From an uncultured Flavobacteriales bacterium (GTDB lineage: Bacteria > Bacteroidota > Bacteroidia > Flavobacteriales > BACL11), in the NCBI GenBank assembly GCA_950069165.1, contig CATMIT010000004.1:1-33729 (forward strand): a stretch of 33,729 nucleotides of DNA, written 5' to 3'. The position numbers and the translations under genes are program-made. The notes beneath the pieces were generated by a model. The model had not been told where the DNA came from. It made no database searches and saw nothing but the letters and a program-made list of their open reading frames with translations. Shown here piece by piece: positions 18,638-28,026 of this stretch. Position 1 is the stretch's first letter. Each line of letters starts with the position of its first letter.

Positions 18638-20734
18638 TTAAGAAATCCTACTCCATCCCATCCTCTGCTTAGCATAAGGCCTGTAAGTTCGAGCAATATT
18701 AATGTTCTCTGCTTTTTCCAAACTTTCATCTTCTTTTAATAAATTGATTGCTTCATTTCTGGCAAACTCCAATATTTTTCCATCTTTTACTAAATCAGCA
18801 ATTTTGAAATTGAGCATACCGCTTTGTCTAGTACCCATCATATCGCCAGGACCTCTTAATTTTAAATCCACTTCCGCAATTTTAAAGCCATCATTGGTAG
18901 TAGCCATGGTTTCCAGTCGCAATCTGCCTTCATTACTAATTTTATGTCCGCTTAGAAGCACACAATAAGATTGCTTACCACCTCTACCAACCCTTCCTCT
19001 TAATTGATGCAGTTGTGAAAGTCCGAATCGTTCGGCACTTTCAATTACCATTACGCTTGCATTAGGCACATCTACTCCGACCTCAATAACGGTAGTTGCC
19101 ACCATTATGTTGGTTACCCCTTCTGAAAAGCGTTTCATTTCATACTGCTTATCTTCCGACTTCATTTGTCCGTGCACTACACTTACTTGAAACTTTGGCA
19201 TTGGAAACTCTACTGAAATTGCTTTAAAACCATCCATTAAATCTTTATAATCCAACTTTTCGCTCTCTTGAATAAGCGGATAAACAATATAGATTTGTCT
19301 GCCCAAAGCAATTTGTTCGTGCATAAATTTATTCACTTTCAATCTGCTACTATCCGAGCGCCAAAGTGTCTTTATCTCTTTCCTTCCAGGAGGTAATTCA
19401 TCAATTATCGATACATCCAAATCGCCATAAAGCGTCATAGAAAGTGTCCTTGGAATTGGGGTTGCCGTCATCACCAAGATGTGTGGAGGAGTTGTGTTTT
19501 TTTTCCAGAGTTTTGCCCTTTGCGCTACCCCAAAGCGGTGTTGTTCATCAATAACTACAAATCCTAAATTTTTAAAAATTACTTTATCTTCTAAAAGCGC
19601 ATGTGTTCCAATTAGTATATCAATTTCACCATTTTCTAATTGCTGGTGTAATCCTTTACGTTCTTTTGTTTTTGTGGAGCCAGTTAATATTGCTACTTTC
19701 AAGTCTAATTCTTTCAGCTCATGCGATATGTTTTTGAAATGCTGATGCGCTAAAATTTCAGTTGGCGCCATCATGCATGACTGAAAGTTATTATCCACTG
19801 CCATAAGCATGCTGAGTAGTGCCACCAGTGTTTTTCCACTACCAACATCTCCTTGCAAAATCCGATTCATCTGAGCCCCTCTTTTTACATCTGCTCTTAT
19901 TTCTTTCAGCACTTTTTTTTGTGCATTTGTTAATTCAAATTGCAGATGATTTTTGAAATAATTATTAAAATAGTTATCTACTTTTTCAAAAATAAAACCC
20001 TTGTGTTTTTTTATCCTTGTGAGCTTCATTTTCAAAAGGTGAAATTGCAAGAAAAAAAACTCCTCAAATTTTAATCTTTTTTGGGCTCTTTCTAGCTTAT
20101 TTGTATCTGTTGGAGAATGAATATTTATTAGTGCATCTTCTCTTTTTGGCAGTTTTAATTTATTAAGTAAATTTTCTGATAATGTTTCCTCAATCTTGTT
20201 TTTTATTTGTGGAAGTAAAATTATAATCAACTTTCGTATTCCTCTACTATTAAGCCCTTTACTGCTTAAATATTCAGTAGAATGATATACTGCTTGCAAA
20301 GAGGAAGAAATAGATTGTTGTTTTTCAAAAATATCCATTTCAGGATGTACAATATTTATTTTATTTTGATAAGAGGAGGGTTTGCCAAAAACCAAATATT
20401 CTGTATCCCTTTTTATACCTTTTTTAATCCAACTAATACCTTTAAACCAAATGAGTTTCGTAATTCCCGTTCCATCCTGAAAATATGCGATCAATCGTTT
20501 TGCTCTTTTTTGCCCCTTTTCCTCAAAGCGAATAATCTTTCCTTTTAGCTGAATATATGGCATGTCTGCACTTAGCTCTGATACTTTATGAATAACACTT
20601 CTGTCGGTATAGCGAAAAGGATAATAATGCAGTAAATCAGAAAACGTAAAAATGCTTAATTCCTTTTTTAAGAGTTCAGCTCTCAAAGGGCCAACCCCCT
20701 TCAAATACTCTATTGGTGTATCTAAAAAATGCAT
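18638..20734 (-). CDS. recG: ATP-dependent DNA helicase RecG
   Basis: LQGDVGSGKTLVALLSML, GTHALLEDKVIFKNLGFVVIDEQHRFGVAQR, MTATPIPRTLSMTLYGDLDVSIIDELPPGRK, HQLRGRVGRGGKQSYCVLL. Confidence 0.97.
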   Translation of the reverse strand: MHFLDTPIEYLKGVGPLRAELLKKELSIFTFSDLLHYYPFRYTDRSVIHKVSELSADMPYIQLKGKIIRFEEKGQKRAKRLIAYFQDGTGITKLIWFKGISWIKKGIKRDTEYLVFGKPSSYQNKINIVHPEMDIFEKQQSISSSLQAVYHSTEYLSSKGLNSRGIRKLIIILLPQIKNKIEETLSENLLNKLKLPKREDALINIHSPTDTNKLERAQKRLKFEEFFFLQFHLLKMKLTRIKKHKGFIFEKVDNYFNNYFKNHLQFELTNAQKKVLKEIRADVKRGAQMNRILQGDVGSGKTLVALLSMLMAVDNNFQSCMMAPTEILAHQHFKNISHELKELDLKVAILTGSTKTKERKGLHQQLENGEIDILIGTHALLEDKVIFKNLGFVVIDEQHRFGVAQRAKLWKKNTTPPHILVMTATPIPRTLSMTLYGDLDVSIIDELPPGRKEIKTLWRSDSSRLKVNKFMHEQIALGRQIYIVYPLIQESEKLDYKDLMDGFKAISVEFPMPKFQVSVVHGQMKSEDKQYEMKRFSEGVTNIMVATTVIEVGVDVPNASVMVIESAERFGLSQLHQLRGRVGRGGKQSYCVLLSGHKISNEGRLRLETMATTNDGFKIAEVDLKLRGPGDMMGTRQSGMLNFKIADLVKDGKILEFARNEAINLLKEDESLEKAENINIARTYRPYAKQRMGWSRIS

Positions 20735-20766
20735 GTGGTAAAGATAAGAATAGTTGTTAGAACTAA

Positions 20767-21747
20767 TTACCTCTTAATCAACAAAAACTCCACTCTGCTT
20801 GGTTTAATTTTTACCACATTAGCAAAAGGTGGTTGTTTTCTTAACAACACTTCCAATTTATTTTTTTCTTCTAAATTATTTACATCCACTTCTGCTACAA
20901 AAAAAGAAGGTCCAAGCTTATCGTAATCGGCAAAAGCAACAGTAGTTACAACCTCTACTTTTGGTGGATAAAATTTTATTTTATATCCTTTAGGTACATT
21001 TATAGGATTTAGCGTAAGAGCTATAATTTTTTCTGTAAATTTTTCTACTTCAAAAGAAATTTGTACTTTTTTTTCAGAAAAAGAAATTCCATTAATATCA
21101 GATAAATCAATGTCTTGTTTTATGCCTTTTTCTACTTTGTCAAAAACAACAGCATCCGTTTCAATAAAATTAATTTCTGAAAGACTCTCATTTGTTCCGA
21201 AAACGAAAACACTATCGGGGGCAAGTTGAATCTTATCTTTTAATCGGTATTGAGAACTAAAGTAGAGATTACCGCTAAAAACAACAGCTACTTTTTTACT
21301 CTTTTTTTGCTGAAAGCGAACAAATAAAGTATCAGGAGTGATGCTTAAAATTATAATATCGGAAGAAAGCAATTTGTATAATTTTTTATAATGTCGTTTT
21401 ACAACCCACTGCTTTTGACTATAATTTTTTGTTTTTGTTTCCGTCAATGAATTTATCGAAATAACAAGGGGTTTTGTTTTTAAAAGTCTTTGATTTAATA
21501 AATAAAATCCGTGGGATTTTACTTTTAACTCCAGTTGTTTTTCTGGTTGATTTACAAGCTGTTTGCTTTCTGGAAAATCAGTATAATTAATAGGAATAAA
21601 AATAGAGGCTTCATACTCCTTACTCATTACCGTTAGAAACCAAAAAGCCAGAGAAACCAATAAAAAAATAAAATACTTACTTATCTTTTTATTCAAATGC
21701 AAGAATGTTGTTATTCGCCCAAATAACACTTGCAATTTTTTATACAT
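20767..21747 (-). CDS. YbbR-like (CdaR-like) domain protein, single N-terminal TM helix
   Basis: ISKYFIFLLVSLAFWFLTVMSKEYEASIFIPINYTDFPE, followed by YbbR-type repeats; syntenic after yajC. Confidence 0.8.
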   Translation of the reverse strand: MYKKLQVLFGRITTFLHLNKKISKYFIFLLVSLAFWFLTVMSKEYEASIFIPINYTDFPESKQLVNQPEKQLELKVKSHGFYLLNQRLLKTKPLVISINSLTETKTKNYSQKQWVVKRHYKKLYKLLSSDIIILSITPDTLFVRFQQKKSKKVAVVFSGNLYFSSQYRLKDKIQLAPDSVFVFGTNESLSEINFIETDAVVFDKVEKGIKQDIDLSDINGISFSEKKVQISFEVEKFTEKIIALTLNPINVPKGYKIKFYPPKVEVVTTVAFADYDKLGPSFFVAEVDVNNLEEKNKLEVLLRKQPPFANVVKIKPSRVEFLLIKR

Positions 21748-21748
21748 C

Positions 21749-22045
21749 TTAGCTTTTTATTTCAGTTTGTGCCAACATTGAAATAGCAGATTTTTCTACT
21801 TTTAATTTTCCCGAATCATGTACATCAAGTACTACTGTGGTCTTGCCCATTTCTGAAATTTTTCCGTGAATACCGCCAACACTAACTACCTTATCTCCAA
21901 CTTTTAGAGCATTCCTGAAGGCTGTTTCTTTTTTCTGCTTTTTTATTTGTGGACGAATCATAAAAAAATACATCACTGCAAAAATGAGCATAAAAAAGAT
22001 GATAGATGTATTTCCTGTTCCTACTTGTAATAAAATCAAATTCAT
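21749..22045 (-). CDS. yajC: Preprotein translocase subunit YajC
   Basis: MLIFAVMYFFMIRPQIKKQKKE...LKVGDKVVSVGGIHGKISEMGKTTVVLDV. Confidence 0.95.
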   Translation of the reverse strand: MNLILLQVGTGNTSIIFFMLIFAVMYFFMIRPQIKKQKKETAFRNALKVGDKVVSVGGIHGKISEMGKTTVVLDVHDSGKLKVEKSAISMLAQTEIKS

Positions 22046-22047
22046 TA

Positions 22048-22530
22048 TTAGTTTTGTTTTTTGGGCAAAATTACTAGCCCAGTTATGGTTAATACTATTG
22101 TGTTCGGTATGGCGTTGGTTACCAAAGTTACCGTTTTTTTCTGTTTGCCCTCACGGCCATTACTATTAAAAGTAACTTTTATCTCCGCCTTTTCACCTGG
22201 AGTAATTGGCTTTCTTGGCCATTTAGGGACAGTGCAACCACAGCTGCCTTTTGCGTTACTAATTATTAAATCGCCATGACCAGTATTGGTAAAAACAAAT
22301 TGATGTGAAACGGATTCTCCTTGAATAATTTCTCCAAAATTATGACTTAATTTTTCAAAGGACAATTCTGGAAGTGGTCCTTCTTGTTTAACCTCTTGTG
22401 CTGTAATTGGGTTATTTACTAAATTGGCTGAAATTCGTTCTTTTTTCCCAGTGTCAGCTTTTTTTGCCAAATCATTACAAGCAAAGTTTGCTGTCATCAA
22501 TAGGCATAATATTATCTTAATTATTTTCAT
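22048..22530 (-). CDS. DUF1573 domain lipoprotein
   Basis: Lipobox-like LLMTANFACND; ELSFEKLSHNFGEIIQGESVSHQFVFTNTGHGDLIISNAKGSCGCTVPKWPRKPITPGEKAEIKVTFNSNGREG. Confidence 0.92.
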   Translation of the reverse strand: MKIIKIILCLLMTANFACNDLAKKADTGKKERISANLVNNPITAQEVKQEGPLPELSFEKLSHNFGEIIQGESVSHQFVFTNTGHGDLIISNAKGSCGCTVPKWPRKPITPGEKAEIKVTFNSNGREGKQKKTVTLVTNAIPNTIVLTITGLVILPKKQN

Positions 22531-22554
22531 TTTTTATTTTTACAAATTTATAAA

Positions 22555-23499
22555 TTATTCTAAAAGGCCTCTCCCTACTTTTTTAATTTTTCCTGATTTT
22601 TTATACTCACTTATTACTTTATCTAATATGCCGTTTATGAAGCTTTTACTATTGCTAGTACTATAATATTTTGCAACTTCAATATATTCATTTAGTGTAA
22701 CTTTTACAGGGATCTCATCAAAATAAATTAGTTCGCACAAAGCCATCATAATAAGAATTTGATCCATTGATGCAATCCTATCCAAATCCCAGTTTTTCGC
22801 CCTTTTAGAAATAATATTTTCAAATTCTTTATGATTGATTATCGTTTTGCTAAAAAGTTTCTCCGCAAAAGTTTTGTCATCCTTGTTTTTAAATACAGCA
22901 GTTGCAATAATATGATTCTCTCGTATTTCAGTTGCCTTTATCTGACTATAAACAATATTGGCCACAAAGGGCAAATCATCCATCCAAAAAATACTTTCTT
23001 CCTCTAAAATATGATGCAAAAGTTCATCCTCAATGATGAAATTATCAAAAACAGAAAGTAAAAATTCTTTATCTTCTTTGAAAGAAGATTGGCTTGAAAT
23101 AGTATACGCTTTATACAAATCAGATTTCCAAATCTTTACAAATAATTTTCGAATTAAATCATGGTCGTTATTAAGCCAAAGTCCAGTAACTTTATTAATC
23201 TGACTTAATAAAACCTCATCTTCTGCAATCAATTTTATAAGATGATTGTCAGCAAACTTTTCATTCGCATTTTTATCTGCGTCCGTAGGAAAGTACTTGT
23301 TCTTTTGTCTATTCAGAAACTCTTTTGAGAATTGAGCCAAAGCAAGGGGTAGGGATAATAAAAGAAAATAAAGATGGGCAATACTATCGGCTTGCCTTAG
23401 CATCTGTTTTTGTGCCTTAGCTAAATCTTGGTCTTTTGAAGTAAAATACGCATACAAAGACTGCATGACCTTCAACCGAATATGCCTTCTGTTTATCAT
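22555..23499 (-). CDS. nusB: Transcription antitermination factor NusB (long Bacteroidota form)
   Basis: MINRRHIRLKVMQSLYAYF at the N-terminus; C-term NWDLDRIASMDQILIMMALCELIYFDEIPVKVTLNEYIEVAKYYSTSNSKSFINGILDKV. Confidence 0.93.
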   Translation of the reverse strand: MINRRHIRLKVMQSLYAYFTSKDQDLAKAQKQMLRQADSIAHLYFLLLSLPLALAQFSKEFLNRQKNKYFPTDADKNANEKFADNHLIKLIAEDEVLLSQINKVTGLWLNNDHDLIRKLFVKIWKSDLYKAYTISSQSSFKEDKEFLLSVFDNFIIEDELLHHILEEESIFWMDDLPFVANIVYSQIKATEIRENHIIATAVFKNKDDKTFAEKLFSKTIINHKEFENIISKRAKNWDLDRIASMDQILIMMALCELIYFDEIPVKVTLNEYIEVAKYYSTSNSKSFINGILDKVISEYKKSGKIKKVGRGLLE

Positions 23500-23516
23500 T
23501 TTTAAGAACTTAAATT

Positions 23517-24611
23517 TTATCTTTTACTATATGCTTCTAACCTTTGTTCAGCAATACTAATTGCCGCCTCATTTGTGGTTGTATCATCCTGTTCAGCTTT
23601 GTTGAGTATTTCCAAAGTAGTGTTATAAATATTCTTGGTTTCCTCTAAGGATTTCTCTCTGGAAAATCCTTTTATCTCAGAATAAACATTGATAAGACCG
23701 CCAGCATTAATCAAAAAATCAGGAGCATAAATAATCCCTCTTTCTTTCAGCTGGCTGGCATGAATATTCTCATCAGCCAATTGATTATTTGCAGCACCTG
23801 CTATTATTTCACATTTCAATCTATTAATATTTTCTGTATTTAGTGTCGCTCCTAATGCACATGGAGAATAAATATCCATATTCAAATCAAAAATAGCCTC
23901 TGCTTCAACTACTTTTGTGTCATATTTTTCAGATACAAAATTTAATCTCTCTTTGTTTATGTCATTAATAAAAATGTTCGCTTTTTCTTCTGACAAATAC
24001 TTAACCAAATGCGCTCCAACATGCCCAATACCTTGTACCAATATTCTTCTCCCTTTTAGACTATCGCTTCCCCAACGATACATTGCTGCTGCCTTCATTC
24101 CCATATAAACGCCATAAGCAGTTACCGGTGAAGGATCACCACTTCCACCTAATTCCTCTGCTATACCTGTTACATGATTGGTTTCCATTTTGATATATTC
24201 CATATCTTTTGGTCCCATACCGACATCCTCTGCTGTAATATATTTACCGCCCAAGCTTTCCACAAATTGCCCAAACCTACGCAATAAAGCTTTCGATTTT
24301 TGAGTAGCTGAATCGCCAAAAATAACTGCTTTTCCCCCACCTAATTCTAATCCTGAAATGGCAGCTTTATAAGTCATCCCTCTTGATAGTCGCAGTACAT
24401 CTTCAAAGGCTTCTAGTTCATTCTTATAATCCCACATTCTAACTCCACCAAGTGATGGGCCCATTGTAGTATTGTGTATTGCAATAATGGCTTTTAATCC
24501 TGTTTTTTTATCCCTGCAAAATACGACTTGTTCGTGTCCCATTTTGTCCATTTTGTCTAAAATAATACTTTTTTGCCTCTCACTTACATTCAATCCGCTT
24601 AATTCAATCAT
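23517..24611 (-). CDS. Glu/Leu/Phe/Val dehydrogenase (leucine dehydrogenase-like)
   Basis: AIHNTTMGPSLGGVRMWDY, LSRGMTYKAAISGLELGGGKAVIFGD, YITAEDVGMGPKDMEYI, VQGIGHVGAHLVKYL, AGAANNQLA, YAPDFLINAGGLINVYSE. Confidence 0.93.
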   Translation of the reverse strand: MIELSGLNVSERQKSIILDKMDKMGHEQVVFCRDKKTGLKAIIAIHNTTMGPSLGGVRMWDYKNELEAFEDVLRLSRGMTYKAAISGLELGGGKAVIFGDSATQKSKALLRRFGQFVESLGGKYITAEDVGMGPKDMEYIKMETNHVTGIAEELGGSGDPSPVTAYGVYMGMKAAAMYRWGSDSLKGRRILVQGIGHVGAHLVKYLSEEKANIFINDINKERLNFVSEKYDTKVVEAEAIFDLNMDIYSPCALGATLNTENINRLKCEIIAGAANNQLADENIHASQLKERGIIYAPDFLINAGGLINVYSEIKGFSREKSLEETKNIYNTTLEILNKAEQDDTTTNEAAISIAEQRLEAYSKR

Positions 24612-24689
24612 TTTTTATGGTTTTTAAATTTTATTTTCTGCTCTACTTTACAGATAATTTATACTTTTGGGCAGAAGAAAAACGGCTTG

Positions 24690-24720
24690 CGAAATTACGT
24701 ATTTTATTCCTTACAGCAAA
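24690..24720 (-). promoter_or_regulatory. Candidate promoter for the leucine dehydrogenase-nusB gene string
   Basis: On the minus strand TTTG - 19 nt - TAATTTCG (one mismatch to TAnnTTTG). Confidence 0.45.
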
Positions 24721-24736
24721 ATAAAAACAACTTAAA

Positions 24737-26488
24737 TTGAAGCACTTAGCATACCTTAATAAGTACTTTTGGAAATACCGTTATCGGCTATCACTTGGTT
24801 TTATATTTATTTTCATCTCCAATGTTTTTGCCCTCTACCCTGCCGAATTTGTAAGAAAAGCATTCGATAGTATAAAAGATATATTAGCAAAACATGAAAT
24901 TTCTAGTGGAGATTATACTGATATTTTATTGAAATTCGGTGGGTTAATAATACTCTTTGCTATTTTGAAAGGCGTCTTTATGTTTTTTATGCGACAGACA
25001 ATAATTGTAATGAGTAGGAAAATAGAATTTGATTTAAAAAACGAAATCTATAATCATTATCAGCATTTGAGTATTGCATTTTACAAGAAAAATAATACTG
25101 GAGATATGATGAATAGAATCACAGAAGATGTTAGCAGAGTAAGGATGTACCTAGGGCCGGCACTAATGTATGCCATCAATATTGTTACGCTTTTTTGTTT
25201 GGTCATTACTACCATGTTTCGAATAAGTCCAACGCTTTCTGTTTATGTTTTGCTCCCACTTCCGTTATTGGCAATTTCAGTCTATTATGTCAGTAATATA
25301 ATGAATAGAAGAAGTGAACAAGTGCAAAAGCAATTATCGGTACTTACTACTTTTTCGCAAGAAACATTTTCAGGAATTACTATCTTGAAATCCTTTAGAA
25401 ATGAAGCAAATTCAGCCCATAAATTTGACATGCTTTGCAAGGACTATACCGGTAAAAATTTGAAATTAGTTAAAATAGACGCTTTATTTTTCCCGCTCAT
25501 TATTTTTATGATTGGACTTAGCACAATACTAACTGTTTATTTTGGAGGCAAACAGGCGATAATGGGAAATATCACAACAGGAAATATTGCTGAATTCATT
25601 ATCTATGTAAACATGCTATCCTGGCCAGTAGCCTCAGTGGGTTGGGTTACTTCTCTTATTCAAAGAGCGGCAGCATCCCAAGAAAGAATTAATGAATTCC
25701 TCAATACTAAATCGGAAATTGTAAATTATACCAATGCGCAAACACCAATAAAAGGTGATATCGAATTTAAGGATGTGTCATTCACCTATCCAGATACAGG
25801 AATTGCTGCTTTAAAAAATATTAGTTTTAAAATTAAAGAAGGTTCTACCTTGGCAATATTTGGTAAAACTGGCTGTGGAAAATCGACTATCGCAAATCTT
25901 ATTTGCAGAATTTATGATGCCGAAAATGGCGAAATTTTATTGGGAGATAATCAATTAAAAAAACTCAATCTATATTTTCTCCGAAAAGCGATTGGCTATG
26001 TGCCACAAGATGGCTATCTTTTTTCGGGCACTATTGAAGAAAATATATCCTTTGGAAGTGATGTAATAAGTCAAGAAAAAATTAAAAAAGTAGCAGAAAC
26101 TGCAGAATTTACTTCTGATATTTTGAGGTTTCCTGAAAAATTTAAAACCATTGTTGGCGAAAGAGGGGTACAACTCTCTGGCGGACAAAGACAAAGAATT
26201 GCTATTGCAAGAGCGATTTACAAATCGCCATCCATTTTTATTTTTGACGATTGCCTTTCGGCAGTCGACTCCAGTAAAGAACAAAAAATATTAGCAAACC
26301 TTAAACAAAAGACAAGCAAAAGAACAACTATCATTATTAGCCATAGGATTTCAGCCATACAAAATGCGGATTTAATCCTTGTGTTAGAAAATGGAAAACT
26401 AACAGAGCAAGGCGACCACAAAACGCTTATAAATAGCAAAGGATTCTATTATGACATTTTTATAAAACAAAACAAAAAAGAGAGCTAA
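24737..26488 (+). CDS. ABC transporter ATP-binding/permease protein (MsbA-like exporter half-transporter)
   Basis: Six-TM N-terminal domain; Walker A FGKTGCGKSTIA, signature QLSGGQRQRIAIARAI, Walker B IFIFDDCLSAVD. Uses a TTG start in the track; no good upstream ATG seen. Confidence 0.93.
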   Translation: MKHLAYLNKYFWKYRYRLSLGFIFIFISNVFALYPAEFVRKAFDSIKDILAKHEISSGDYTDILLKFGGLIILFAILKGVFMFFMRQTIIVMSRKIEFDLKNEIYNHYQHLSIAFYKKNNTGDMMNRITEDVSRVRMYLGPALMYAINIVTLFCLVITTMFRISPTLSVYVLLPLPLLAISVYYVSNIMNRRSEQVQKQLSVLTTFSQETFSGITILKSFRNEANSAHKFDMLCKDYTGKNLKLVKIDALFFPLIIFMIGLSTILTVYFGGKQAIMGNITTGNIAEFIIYVNMLSWPVASVGWVTSLIQRAAASQERINEFLNTKSEIVNYTNAQTPIKGDIEFKDVSFTYPDTGIAALKNISFKIKEGSTLAIFGKTGCGKSTIANLICRIYDAENGEILLGDNQLKKLNLYFLRKAIGYVPQDGYLFSGTIEENISFGSDVISQEKIKKVAETAEFTSDILRFPEKFKTIVGERGVQLSGGQRQRIAIARAIYKSPSIFIFDDCLSAVDSSKEQKILANLKQKTSKRTTIIISHRISAIQNADLILVLENGKLTEQGDHKTLINSKGFYYDIFIKQNKKES

Positions 26489-26489
26489 A

Positions 26490-26518
26490 TTGCATTTAAA
26501 AATAATTTCATAGATTTG
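26490..26518 (+). promoter_or_regulatory. Bacteroidota-type promoter for the DUF3276 gene
   Basis: TTG (26490-26492) - 18 nt - TAGATTTG (26511-26518); 31 nt before the ATG at 26550. Confidence 0.6.
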
Positions 26519-26549
26519 TGAGCTAATTAGAAACCAAAAAAAGAAGAAG

Positions 26550-27020
26550 ATGAGAGAAAAAAGAGAGATAGAAGAAATATATTCTAAGGCAGTAAGAGCT
26601 GGAAGAAGGACTTATTTCTTTGATGTGCGATCCACTCGAGCTGGAGATTATTATTTAACAATGACCGAAAGTAAAAGAGACTTTAATGAGGATGGAACTC
26701 CTTTTTATAAAAAACATAAAATTTACCTTTATAAAGAAGATTTTGGAAATTTTAAAGATGCTTTAAGTGAATTTACAGACTACATTATAAAAGAAAAAGG
26801 AGAAGAGATAATTTCATTAGCTAGACCAGAAAGTAAAGAAGAAGAAAAGACAGTAGAGGTTGAGAAAGAAGAAAAGACAATAGAAGTTGAACAAGAAGAG
26901 AAGAAAGAAGAGCCAACTACTGATTTTACAGAAGTTAGTTTTGATGATTTAGGAAGTGAGGATACAAAAGAAGAAGAAACAGCAGAAGATGCTTCTGAAA
27001 ATAAAGAGAAAGAAGATTAA
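26550..27020 (+). CDS. DUF3276 / Pur-family nucleic-acid-binding protein with acidic C-terminal tail
   Basis: EIYSKAVRAGRRTYFFDVRSTRAGDYYLTMTESKRDF...FYKKHKIYLYKEDFGNFKDALSEFTDYI. Confidence 0.9.
   Translation: MREKREIEEIYSKAVRAGRRTYFFDVRSTRAGDYYLTMTESKRDFNEDGTPFYKKHKIYLYKEDFGNFKDALSEFTDYIIKEKGEEIISLARPESKEEEKTVEVEKEEKTIEVEQEEKKEEPTTDFTEVSFDDLGSEDTKEEETAEDASENKEKED
26841..26894 (+). repeat. 27-bp in-frame tandem repeat (2 copies plus a partial third) in the DUF3276 gene
   Basis: gaagaaaagacagtagaggttgagaaa / gaagaaaagacaatagaagttgaacaa / gaagagaag..., encoding EEKTVEVEK/EEKTIEVEQ/EEKKE. Confidence 0.8.
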
Positions 27021-27065
27021 GATTGAATAAGTAGATTAAAACCCCAAAACAGATTTACGCAACAA

Positions 27066-27095
27066 AAAACGGCCCATAAAATGGGCTGTTTTTAT
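27066..27095 (+). terminator. Rho-independent terminator after the DUF3276 gene
   Basis: ACGGCCCAT-aaa-ATGGGCTGT stem (one G-T pair) followed by TTTTT. Confidence 0.85.
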
Positions 27096-27219
27096 TTAAT
27101 AACTCTTCTATTTTTTGTTAATAATTCTCTTTTACATAAATGTCTTTTATATGTATTTGATTGTATTTTTATCAAATCTTTAAATCCATATTCTTAATTC
27201 TTAAATCCTAACATTACAA

Positions 27220-28026
27220 ATGGCAAAAATAATAGCAATCGCAAATCAAAAAGGAGGAGTAGGTAAAACTACAACAGCAATGAATTTGGCGGCAGGGCTA
27301 GGAGTTCTTGAACAAAAAGTACTTTTGGTAGATGCTGACCCACAGGCCAATGCCACCTCAGGCGTTGGGCACGACCCAAGAAATATAGAAAAGGGAGTTT
27401 ACGAGTGCTTATTGGGAAAAGTAAAAGCAAAAGAGATCATCTTAAAAACCAAAACACCTAACCTGTCTCTTTTACCAGCTCATATCGATTTGGTGGGTGC
27501 AGAATTGGAATTGGTAAATTTACCAAAACGTGAAAATATGATGAAGCAAATGCTAAATGATGTAAGTGGTGATTATGACTTTGTTATTATTGATTGCGCC
27601 CCATCACTTGGATTAATTACGCTAAATTCCCTAACGGCATGCGATTCTGTTATTATCCCTATTCAGTGCGAATATTTTGCTTTGGAGGGATTAGGGAAAT
27701 TATTAAATACAATTAAAATAGTGCAACAAAGATTAAACGAAAACTTGGTAATTGAAGGATTACTACTAACCATGTATGATACGCGTTTACGCCTTTCGAA
27801 TCAAGTAGTGGAAGATGTAAAAACCCATTTCCAAGATATGGTTTTTAAAACCATTATTCACCGAAATGTTCGCCTTGGAGAATCTCCTTCTTATGGTGAA
27901 ACAATAATTATTCATGATGCTACAAGTAAAGGAGCAATAAATTATCTTAACTTGGCAAGCGAACTTCTAAAAAAAGAAGAAAAAAGAAAATCTCAGCCAA
28001 AAGAATTGATTGACAGCAATGAATAA
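27220..28026 (+). CDS. parA: Chromosome partitioning ATPase ParA (Soj)
   Basis: AIANQKGGVGKTTTAMNLAAGL (deviant Walker A), LLVDADPQANATSGVG, FVIIDCAPSLGLITLNSL. Confidence 0.96.
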   Translation: MAKIIAIANQKGGVGKTTTAMNLAAGLGVLEQKVLLVDADPQANATSGVGHDPRNIEKGVYECLLGKVKAKEIILKTKTPNLSLLPAHIDLVGAELELVNLPKRENMMKQMLNDVSGDYDFVIIDCAPSLGLITLNSLTACDSVIIPIQCEYFALEGLGKLLNTIKIVQQRLNENLVIEGLLLTMYDTRLRLSNQVVEDVKTHFQDMVFKTIIHRNVRLGESPSYGETIIIHDATSKGAINYLNLASELLKKEEKRKSQPKELIDSNE

